Shown one piece after another: positions 7,419 to 14,424 of a stretch of 64,000 bases of DNA. The translations under genes were made by a program, and so were the position numbers. Below the pieces are notes generated by a model that was given only the letters and a program-made list of their open reading frames with translations, was not told the DNA's origin and searched no databases. The first letter of the stretch is position 1. Every line of letters starts with the position of its first letter. Source of the stretch: Putridiphycobacter sp965230195 (lineage in GTDB: Bacteria; Bacteroidota; Bacteroidia; Flavobacteriales_D; Crocinitomicaceae); the NCBI GenBank assembly GCA_965230195.1, contig OZ245997.1, positions 3,100,001 to 3,164,000 on the forward strand, written 5' to 3'.

Positions 7419-8576
7419 ATGAAAAAAATAATTAATACAATTTATACTCCGAAAATCATGTCTAAGCTGAGTGCTGAGGCGAAAAGTTCTTTGATTAACC
7501 TGTTTTGGGTAAGCCTCATTATGACCCTCGCTTCGGCTGCTATTTTTGGCTTTGCGGCCATGGCTGCTTTAAATGCTTCCTTCATTGCTGTTTTCCTTGG
7601 AATGGCAGTGATGATAGGGATGCTAAATCAATATCTGATTAAACCATCGACCGAAGGTAAAAGTAAACTATGGATTAGAGCCAGTATTGGAGTGCTGCTC
7701 AGTTTTTTGGTAGCAACATGTCTCGATATTGTTATTTACAATGATTCGATTTCAGAATTTTGGAAGACCGAGAATGAAATAGCCAAAGTTGAAATTGATA
7801 GCCTGTATGAACAAAAAGAAATAGCTATTAACGAGCGAATAAATGAGCTGGCAACAAAGAATGATAGTCTCAATGATCAAATGAATGATTGGGCTTCAAG
7901 AATCTATCAGGAGGTCAATTCAGGTACTTCTGGTTTAAGACAAAGTGGGTATGGCAAGGTTGCAAAACGTTTTTCTGATTTAATGACTGCCGATTCAGCA
8001 AGAATTGCCCCTTTGTTGAAATCAAATCAATTGGCCATTGAATCACTTCAAACTGATATTGATTCGCTGCATGCGGAAAAGGATAGGAAAATTGGACAGC
8101 TCACCGACCCTAAGTCCAGAAGTGTTTTAGACAAACTAACAGGGCTTCATACCTTAATCTTTGAAAATGGTAACTACATGGTAATTGCTGTTTATCTTGC
8201 ATGGTTTTTATTCGCATTAATTTTAGAATTATTACCGTTAAAGATGAAGCTCAGTTGTCGTGAGTATTTCGTTGCTTATCTAACCGAAGCGAAGCGAGAA
8301 GCAGAAAGAAAAGAGCGTGATAGTCGTTATCAAGATGCTGTTGAGGAAGAAACGGCTAGAGAGTTGGCACGACATCAAGAGCAGCTTAATTTAGCCCTAG
8401 AAAAGAAGAAACAGCAATTGATTTTTGACGAAACCATTGAGGCAATTGAATCTGAGCATGAGTTAGAAAAACAAAACCGCAAAGTAGACAAGCAAAATAT
8501 TCAACGTGAGATTAGTCGTAGAATATTACCAACATCGGAAAAACTATTCCCAAACGGTCAGACATCAGTAGAGTAG
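7419..8576 (+). CDS. Membrane protein with long coiled coils, DUF4407-like layout
   Basis: I chose the ATG at 7419 (MKKIINTIYTP), 13 bases after the previous stop; the in-frame start at 7305 would overlap the preceding gene by 100 bases. The 385-residue product has three N-terminal membrane helices (within residues ~20-105), a periplasmic or cytoplasmic coiled coil (~115-235), a fourth helix (~250-275, MVIAVYLAWFLFALILELL), and a second long charged coiled coil to the end. This layout of three helices, coil, one helix and coil matches DUF4407 membrane proteins, which occur in mobile elements; the assignment rests on architecture only. It is last in the operon and is followed by a strong terminator. 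Confidence 0.65.
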   Translation: MKKIINTIYTPKIMSKLSAEAKSSLINLFWVSLIMTLASAAIFGFAAMAALNASFIAVFLGMAVMIGMLNQYLIKPSTEGKSKLWIRASIGVLLSFLVATCLDIVIYNDSISEFWKTENEIAKVEIDSLYEQKEIAINERINELATKNDSLNDQMNDWASRIYQEVNSGTSGLRQSGYGKVAKRFSDLMTADSARIAPLLKSNQLAIESLQTDIDSLHAEKDRKIGQLTDPKSRSVLDKLTGLHTLIFENGNYMVIAVYLAWFLFALILELLPLKMKLSCREYFVAYLTEAKREAERKERDSRYQDAVEEETARELARHQEQLNLALEKKKQQLIFDETIEAIESEHELEKQNRKVDKQNIQREISRRILPTSEKLFPNGQTSVE

Positions 8577-8593
8577 CAAACCAAAAGAAAAAA

Positions 8594-8629
8594 TGAGCAG
8601 ACATCAGGTGATATAGGGGTGTCTGCTCA
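8594..8629 (+). terminator. Strong hairpin ending the membrane-protein operon
   Basis: A perfect 10-bp inverted repeat, TGAGCAGACA (8594-8603) / TGTCTGCTCA (8620-8629), with a 16-base loop starts 18 bases after the stop of the gene at 8576. Downstream is CTTGATTTTGT, a weak T tract. It probably acts as transcription terminator and 3' stabiliser. Confidence 0.6.
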
Positions 8630-8690
8630 CTTGATTTTGTAGTACATTGTTATCGTATAAACAAGGCTAATTTTCTATTCGGATTCTTGA

Positions 8691-9025
8691 ATACCATATT
8701 TTGGAGCAGGAATTTATTTCTGTATTTTAAGTCAGGAAGTTCATTACAAAGTAGAAAAATCAACAAAAAGACGTTTTTCAACTATTATTCGAAATATCGA
8801 TAATGAAAAAAAGAATCCAGATGAAATTGAACTGGAAGACAATCTAGTCATTAAACTAAGGAAAAAAGGTTTTTTCGTAAAATTGATGATTTTGTATTGA
8901 AGCCGCTTATCAGTGCATCTTTTTACTTCGGGAAAATTGGAGCAGGAAAAATGGCAGGAAAGAAGTTTACTGATTGGGTTGTTCGAGAATTGAATTCGAA
9001 TGAACTAATTTGTGATGACGAATAA
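8691..9025 (+). pseudogene. Degraded small gene with frameshifts
   Basis: An open stretch without start codon runs from 8691 with coding-like content (IIRNIDNEKKNPDEIELEDN). It breaks at the A/T homopolymer tract 8861-8875 and resumes in another frame as FFRKIDDFVLKPLISASFYF, ending GAGKMAGKKFTDWVV...LICDDE at the TAA at 9023-9025. A third frame before 8691 also looks coding-like (ILEYHILEQEFISV). At least one frameshift is therefore needed, probably two. No ATG-initiated frame of useful length survives. No family was recognised. The stretch 8630-9080 holds only this relic and precedes the palindromic element. Confidence 0.4.
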
Positions 9026-9080
9026 ACTTAATATACGAAAACTAAAAAAAGTTAGGTATCTAATTAAAATAGAATTAAAT

Positions 9081-9156
9081 AACGCCTATATTTGACTGAC
9101 TGACTGACATAATGCGGCTAAACAACACTAGTGTTGTTTAGCCGCATGTTGGCGGT
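9081..9156. repeat. Perfect 36-bp palindrome with TGAC tandem repeat, possible cassette end
   Basis: The perfect palindrome at 9112-9147 (half-site ATGCGGCTAAACAACACT) can form an 18-bp stem with no loop. Four tandem TGAC units (9093-9108) precede it. Outer boxes AACGCC (9081-9086) and GTTGGCGG (9148-9155) form a second, imperfect pair. Nested inverted boxes around a gene-sized insert recall integron attC sites or palindromic cassette boundaries; the R-box consensus GTTRRRY is not strictly met. The element lies 17 bases before the ATG of the ATPase gene, so it may also affect its expression. Confidence 0.6.
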
Positions 9157-9172
9157 AATTTAATAAAGACAT

Positions 9173-10654
9173 ATGAATGCAATAACAGCACTACTCCAGA
9201 CTGATTTTGGAAATCCTGACGGACTTTATGATCAACATTTGGAAAATTATTTTCTTGATCAAGACTATTGGAAAAACATCGTTGAAGGAAAGACGTATTT
9301 CGTAATTGGACGGAAAGGAACAGGAAAATCCGCAATATACAATTGGATAAAAAATCGAGAAGCGGAAAAAGGAATGATGATAAGTAACCTTTCTTTTAGG
9401 AGCTTCCCTTTTGAAAAATTATTGCGTCTATCAGATGACGACTTTACACGACCAAATCAGTATCAAAGTATTTGGAAATACATAATTCTAAGTGAGTTTG
9501 CTAAGCAGATAGTTTTAGACCAAAATAATTATGACAACTCAGAAGAATACAAGGAGTTATTATCGTTCGTTGAGTATAAATTCGGAAAGAATCTACAGGA
9601 TTTACATTCTAGGATTACCACAAGATCAAATAAAACAGAAACAGGATTGCAATTTAAAGGTATTGGGCCAAAGACTACATCTGAACAATCAATTCAACTT
9701 TCGGACGAAATAGATAATATTTCAGAAATAAATGTTCGCCTTGAAGATTTGGTACTTTCTAACTTAGCTGCTAAACAAAGGCCGTATTTAATTCAATTTG
9801 ATCAATTAGACGATAATTATACTTTATATGTTGACAACCGAAAATACTTTGAATCTCTTATCAGTCTCTTCAAGGTTATTTACTCTTTAAATTCTGTTAT
9901 CAGCTCCTATAATCCGAAAGCTAAAGTCGTAGCCTATTTACGTTCTGACATATTTTTTCAATTCAGCAGCCATGACCCAGATAGTGCGAAATTCGACTAT
10001 CATACCTATCATTTAAATTGGTCAATTGTAAATAAGAATGATTGGGACAACCCTGCTCTGTTACAATTAATAAATGCGCGAATTGAAAATAGCGTTGAAG
10101 AGCTTGAAGGTAAAAGCTCATTCTATTATATCTTCAACAAGAATTTTATAAAATTATACGAGAATGGAAAACTGACTGAGCCATTTCGTTATATAATGCA
10201 TCGGACTTTTCATAGACCTCGAGACTTAGTACAGTTCTGTATTAAAACGAAAGAGCAAGCTGAAAAAATGAATAAACTTGACTATGAAACACTAAAGTCA
10301 GCAGAAAAGGAATATTCTTCATGGCTTATTGATGAGTTAAAAAACGAAATATCACCTGTCATTCCACACACGGACACTTTATTTACCTTTCTGAGATCCT
10401 TAGGAACGAGACGGTTTAGCTCAAAAAAGTTCAAAGACACTTTCCTAAAAGGAAGAAATAGGAACATAAATAAAAGTCCAGAAGCTCTATTAAGATATTT
10501 ATACGAGTTGGGTATTATTCAAAATGTTCACACTACGAAATTCAGAACTGAATACTACTCAATAATCCGAAACGAAAAATCAACCTACGAGTCAACAAAA
10601 GATGCTGTTTTACACTCAGGTTTAATCAAAGGACTTAATACATTTAGAGAATAA
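9173..10654 (+). CDS. P-loop ATPase, Sll1717-like family
   Basis: The 493-residue soluble ATPase has Walker A GRKGTGKS at residues 46-53 and a candidate Walker B around LIQFDQLDD (~205-213). A sensor-like VVAYLRSDIFF segment follows, then HRPRDLVQFC (~340-350). The C-terminal ~100 residues look like a winged helix (FLRSLGTRRFSSKKFKDTF). This layout fits the bacterial P-loop ATPases named after Sll1717, relatives of STAND/KAP-like ATPases that often occur in variable and defence-rich regions. A defence role is an inference only. It is a single gene, AT-rich, and bounded by palindromic elements at 9081-9156 and 10661-10797, so it looks like a mobile gene cassette. No partner effector gene lies beside it. 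Confidence 0.8.
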   Translation: MNAITALLQTDFGNPDGLYDQHLENYFLDQDYWKNIVEGKTYFVIGRKGTGKSAIYNWIKNREAEKGMMISNLSFRSFPFEKLLRLSDDDFTRPNQYQSIWKYIILSEFAKQIVLDQNNYDNSEEYKELLSFVEYKFGKNLQDLHSRITTRSNKTETGLQFKGIGPKTTSEQSIQLSDEIDNISEINVRLEDLVLSNLAAKQRPYLIQFDQLDDNYTLYVDNRKYFESLISLFKVIYSLNSVISSYNPKAKVVAYLRSDIFFQFSSHDPDSAKFDYHTYHLNWSIVNKNDWDNPALLQLINARIENSVEELEGKSSFYYIFNKNFIKLYENGKLTEPFRYIMHRTFHRPRDLVQFCIKTKEQAEKMNKLDYETLKSAEKEYSSWLIDELKNEISPVIPHTDTLFTFLRSLGTRRFSSKKFKDTFLKGRNRNINKSPEALLRYLYELGIIQNVHTTKFRTEYYSIIRNEKSTYESTKDAVLHSGLIKGLNTFRE

Positions 10655-10660
10655 AAACTA

Positions 10661-10797
10661 CCACCAACAATGGCTAAGAAAACATAGGGCAGATAAGGCT
10701 TTCAGAAAGGATTGTACACTTAGCAAACTTCGGTTTCGGTGGACAGTGAATCGCTTCGAAAGCCCTACGTTTCTTAGCCTAGCCGTTGTGCCAATGT
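10661..10797. repeat. attC-like imperfect palindrome downstream of the ATPase gene
   Basis: Seven bases after the ATPase stop, GGCTAAGAAAACATAGGGC (10672-10690) pairs with GCCCTACGTTTCTTAGCC (10762-10779) with one mismatch and one bulged base. Outside it, CACCAAC and GTTGTGC form an R''/R'-like outer pair, giving R''-L''-loop-L'-R' order over about 130 bp. That is the size and order of an integron attC site. GTTGTGC deviates from GTTRRRY at one place. No integrase gene is in the window. The rest of the gap to 10973 is AT-rich and includes two TTTGCCCTA copies (10938-10946, 10949-10957). Confidence 0.45.
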
Positions 10798-10973
10798 TGT
10801 ATCTCCTGAGAAGGAACAGGTACAAAATAGATTCTTAATAAGAAAATAATTCTCTTCAACCTTAATAGATCATTCTTTAGATATTTAAAACTCTTGGACT
10901 ATCTTTCCATAAAAAAAATATAAGAGCTTTTAAATGTTTTGCCCTATATTTGCCCTAGGCACTTTTGAAAAGA

Positions 10974-11001
10974 AAAAGACTGGCCGTAAGACCAGTCTTT
11001 T
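10974..11001 (-). terminator. Terminator of the tRNA-Met gene
   Basis: The stem AAAAGACTGG (10974-10983) / CCAGTCTTTT (10992-11001) has an 8-base loop. Read on the minus strand it begins 4 bases after the tRNA 3' end and runs into TTTTTCTTTTC, a typical rho-independent terminator. Confidence 0.75.
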
Positions 11002-11004
11002 CAG

Positions 11005-11078
11005 TGGCGAGAGGGAGATTTGAACTCCCGACCTCAGGGTTATGAATCCTGCGCTCTAACCAACTGAGCTACCTCGCC
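11005..11078 (-). tRNA. tRNA-Met (anticodon CAT)
   Basis: The cloverleaf on the minus strand has acceptor GGCGAGG/TCTCGCC with discriminator A, D arm GCTCAGTTGGTTAGAGC, anticodon loop TTCATAA (anticodon CAT, 11042-11044), and T arm GGGAG-TTCAAAT-CTCCC. CCA is not encoded. The G1-C72 pair argues against initiator tRNA. Elongator Met is most likely; tRNA-Ile with modified CAT is the alternative. The A31-C39 pair at the top of the anticodon stem is mismatched. Its 3' end points at the accessory region 1-10950, a common integration geometry. Confidence 0.93.
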
Positions 11079-11168
11079 ATTAACATTGGTTGTTTTGCGG
11101 CTGCAAATATATATTAAATTTTTTAATATGCTTCAAATGCAGGAAAAAAATCAGTACAATTATTTAAG

Positions 11169-12878
11169 TCATTCAATTGCTAGGGCTTCGGAATTTATAT
11201 TAAGTTCATTTAAACATCTGAAGTGCTCGATATTGAGCTTTTTGAGTAGTCTTTGTTTTCTTTTTTTAACGCCATCTTCCGATATATTATTGACATCTGC
11301 AATGCCTTTAATAGAATACCCTAGTTTGATGAGAACAAGGAGACGGATATCATTATTTGTCACGTTTGTATATCGCTCTTTTATTTTCGTTGAAAAGTTA
11401 TTGTTCAGGGCATCAAAATGCATGATGATTTTTGCCCAGTTGTTTTCATCAATATAGTTTTGGTCCAGAATTGACATAATATCATCAATATTTTTAGGTG
11501 TATTGATCTGGTTTTTAAGATCATCTTTTAGGTTTTTAATAAGCCGGGCTTTAGCTTCAATCTTTTCAACGGCTTGCTGCAGGTCTTTTTGTGTCAATTC
11601 AAGATTTTTAGTCACAATGGTCTGTTTCAGTTTTTCTGCTTCCAGTTTTTTATTAGCTAATTTTTGTTTATTTCGGTGCCTGACTATAAGTATAATACAG
11701 CCAAGCGATAATATGATCAAAGAAAGAAAAATTGCAATTATTTTATTTTGTTGTTGTTGCGTTTTATACTTGAGTTGTTCTATTTTCAGCTCTTTTTTAT
11801 TGGTCTCGTACTGAACCAACAATTGTCTTTCCATTAGTAAAGTTTTTCGGAGATAGAGACTATCGTTTTCAGTTTTGAATTGTTCCAGAGCTCTTATTGC
11901 TGTGGAGTCGTTATGCTGAGTTAATAAAAGCAATACCAAATTGTAATTGCTCTCAATTTTTCCAATATCGTAATGAATAGAGTCTGCATAGGTCAAGGCC
12001 TTTTGGAAGTGATTCAAAGCAGGTTGAAATTGCTTTTTCTGTAATGCCAGATCACCTGAAAAATTATGGGCTAAAACACCATCAATAGTGTAATTATAAA
12101 TTGTACCCATAGCTTCATACATCAAGGTTTCATATTGTTTAGCCTTGTTATAATTCTTTTTACTTAAGTAAGATTTTCCAAGTAGAAGATAAGGGAAGCC
12201 CAGGTCCTGAAAATTACCAATACCATTATCAATAGCCAGGGTAACGTATTTTATTGTACTGTCGGGAATGTTAATTTTATTGTATATACTCCCTACATTA
12301 ATCAGGGAATTGAGATATGAATAGGTATTGGAGGAGTTGTTTTGGTAATAATCAATTAGCGATTTGGTAAATTTTAGTGCCTTCGGGTAGTCTTCGTGTT
12401 TATAATAGTAATAAGCCAGATGTTGATTGATAAAACTCTGCAGATAATGATTCTCTATCTTACCACATAAGCTGTCAGCAATCAGGTAATACTCCAATTG
12501 GTTTAGATGGTCGCCCGAAGCACCCAATATATAGCCTTTGGTAAGCGCATATTCTATTCGCATGGTATCTGTGAGATAATCATCTCCATATTGTAGCATA
12601 CTGTCTAAAATGCTAAGTTGACCTGTTGATATTTCAAGTGACAAATCCCGGTTAATATTAGCCAGTCCCATATGGGCATAAAAAAATCCTTTTTTATACT
12701 TGATTTTCTTTGACTGGACAGCAATATATTCCAGATCTTCCTGTCGTTCAGCCCGTGTTGAGGTGCTGTCAGCTGTGGTGGACAAAATTAGCAAGTCAAT
12801 TTCAGCCTGGCTAAGATTTTGAGCTGAAGTATGAACTGCAAAAAGAAGACAGGTGATAAATAGCAGGGATTTAAACAT
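11169..12878 (-). CDS. TPR sensor protein with membrane helix and C-terminal LuxR-type HTH
   Basis: The 569-residue protein has a signal peptide (residues 1-19, ending in SAQ), about eight degenerate tetratricopeptide repeats (~60-350), one membrane helix (~380-400, IIAIFLSLIILSLGCIILIV) and a coiled coil rich in K, E and Q (~405-460). The C-terminal DNA-binding region, ~515-560, contains LVLIKLGYSIKGIADVNNISEDGVKKRKQRLLKKL, with the usual LuxR-like spacing of recognition helix. This is a common Bacteroidota one-component regulator: the TPR domain sits in the periplasm and signals to the cytoplasmic HTH. Ligand and targets cannot be told. It is monocistronic and lies between the tRNA and a secreted protein gene on the same strand. 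Confidence 0.8.
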   Translation of the reverse strand: MFKSLLFITCLLFAVHTSAQNLSQAEIDLLILSTTADSTSTRAERQEDLEYIAVQSKKIKYKKGFFYAHMGLANINRDLSLEISTGQLSILDSMLQYGDDYLTDTMRIEYALTKGYILGASGDHLNQLEYYLIADSLCGKIENHYLQSFINQHLAYYYYKHEDYPKALKFTKSLIDYYQNNSSNTYSYLNSLINVGSIYNKINIPDSTIKYVTLAIDNGIGNFQDLGFPYLLLGKSYLSKKNYNKAKQYETLMYEAMGTIYNYTIDGVLAHNFSGDLALQKKQFQPALNHFQKALTYADSIHYDIGKIESNYNLVLLLLTQHNDSTAIRALEQFKTENDSLYLRKTLLMERQLLVQYETNKKELKIEQLKYKTQQQQNKIIAIFLSLIILSLGCIILIVRHRNKQKLANKKLEAEKLKQTIVTKNLELTQKDLQQAVEKIEAKARLIKNLKDDLKNQINTPKNIDDIMSILDQNYIDENNWAKIIMHFDALNNNFSTKIKERYTNVTNNDIRLLVLIKLGYSIKGIADVNNISEDGVKKRKQRLLKKLNIEHFRCLNELNINSEALAIE

Positions 12879-13043
12879 ATTTATTTGTAATGCGGTTAAT
12901 GTTTAATGAGAAGCTGAAGCTACTAAATTTAAAGAGTATACTAAAAGAAAAGTTCCATAACTAAGAATTCCCGTAACAAAATATTAGACAATAGTTTGCT
13001 ACAGGAATAATTTTGAACAAGTTAGATATTCTTACTATTTACT

Positions 13044-14273
13044 TCATTCTCTTGTTTTATTGATGTTATCGCAGTGCATCAATTCATTTCTGAAGTAACC
13101 TGAAACAGTTTTAGAACCATACTTGCCGCCACCTTCATACGTTCTGTAAACTCTGCCCCGGTATAAGTAACAATTACCTTCGTGTTGAGCGACAACTTCA
13201 AAAACAAGCTCCTTGTCAATTGGGATACCCAGATCATTTTTATTAACATCCCAGTCGTAGATTATAGTAATTTTTTTAATTGTCCCATATTTTTCCTTGT
13301 TATGGCTTTTGCTAACCATTGCATTTATGGAAGCATCTTTATGTGATTCCTTTGAAGGGAAAACTCTTTTTGCTTTTTCCAGTCTGACACTTTCCTTGTA
13401 TTTTTTAAATCCTCCATTATCTCGGTAGTCAATCAAAAAAGATTGCTGTGCCAGCATTTTGGCTTTAATGGCTTCGAGTGCTTTTTGATCCTTAAATTTA
13501 TCTTTATACTCACTCACAAATCCATTCCTTTCATCCAGATGTGTTTCGAGCCTTGATAGACCATAATCAGGATCTCTTTGCCATTTTTCCTTATCAAATG
13601 CCACATCAAGTGTTGATTCAATTAATTCTTTTTCCAAAACGGGGGCATAGGTGTTTGGCAAATACTGATCGAAATAATCATCTATATTTTTAATATCATT
13701 TTTGATTGATTCATCTTGAACAGTGAGTTGATTAAAAGCAGTTTTCTGCTCAAGAAAATCACTATAGGCGATCATCCATCCATCTTGCTTGGTTTTAAAA
13801 TCATTAACAGCCCGACTCATTTTTCCTATTTCCTGAGCAATCTTGTCAGTTGAATTTCGACGTTGAAACTCTGTGTATGCGAGGTTTTTATATTTATTGT
13901 GACCTTCCTGTAGTGTTTTTAATTGAGTACTGTAACTGGCATAATAATTTTTTAAGGTTGTTACCTTGGTCTTCAATTGATCTAAGGCCTTTTCAATATC
14001 TTGTTTTGGGACCTCGCCAAGGTTTCCCCCTTCAAAGTATTGGACCAATAAATCAAGTTGAGCTTTTGCCTCTTTCTCAATTTTCAAGGTACTGGTCATT
14101 TCACGGCTATCAGCCGTTTTCGACTCATTTGTTTTAGTTGTGTTGGTAGTGGTTGAAGATGCTTTTTTTGTAACCTTCTGTGTTTTTCCTTTAAGTTTCT
14201 TTAAATCTCCTAATTGAGCATTTGCATTTGAGATGGCACCAATTAAGAGAATGGTGTATATCAGTTTCTTCAT
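13044..14273 (-). CDS. Exported coiled-coil protein of unknown function
   Basis: The 409-residue protein starts with a signal peptide (MKKLIYTILLIGAISNANAQ). A basic, Thr/Ser-rich low-complexity linker follows (residues 22-60), then a long helical region (~60-320) of charged coiled-coil character. The C-terminal beta-rich domain (~325-400) contains ITIIYDWDVNKNDLGIP and an aromatic, glycine-rich end. It has no sorting domain or lipobox, so it should be periplasmic. I do not recognise a family. It lies downstream of lon on the same strand but is separated from it by lon's terminator, so it is probably its own transcript. Confidence 0.65.
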   Translation of the reverse strand: MKKLIYTILLIGAISNANAQLGDLKKLKGKTQKVTKKASSTTTNTTKTNESKTADSREMTSTLKIEKEAKAQLDLLVQYFEGGNLGEVPKQDIEKALDQLKTKVTTLKNYYASYSTQLKTLQEGHNKYKNLAYTEFQRRNSTDKIAQEIGKMSRAVNDFKTKQDGWMIAYSDFLEQKTAFNQLTVQDESIKNDIKNIDDYFDQYLPNTYAPVLEKELIESTLDVAFDKEKWQRDPDYGLSRLETHLDERNGFVSEYKDKFKDQKALEAIKAKMLAQQSFLIDYRDNGGFKKYKESVRLEKAKRVFPSKESHKDASINAMVSKSHNKEKYGTIKKITIIYDWDVNKNDLGIPIDKELVFEVVAQHEGNCYLYRGRVYRTYEGGGKYGSKTVSGYFRNELMHCDNINKTRE

Positions 14274-14380
14274 GGGAATAATTGTTTTGAATTGATATTA
14301 CAAATTAACCGAATAAACTGCCTTTGTACTGCAAAACAAGGGGAGACAAAAGGTGGACACTTTAATTATAAAACAAAAAA

Positions 14381-14406
14381 AGCCGAAATGATTATTCATT
14401 TCGGCT
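14381..14406 (-). terminator. Terminator of lon
   Basis: An 11-bp stem, AGCCGAAATGA (14381-14391) / TCATTTCGGCT (14396-14406), with a TTAT loop lies 18 bases after the lon stop. On the minus strand it runs into a T-rich tract (complement of the A run at ~14370-14380). Confidence 0.85.
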
Positions 14407-14424
14407 TCGCATTTTGTGTTAAAA

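Noticed and set aside
10938..10957. TTTGCCCTA direct repeat as attachment site
   Set aside because: It is only 9 bp and unrelated to the tRNA 3' end; there is no second distant copy.
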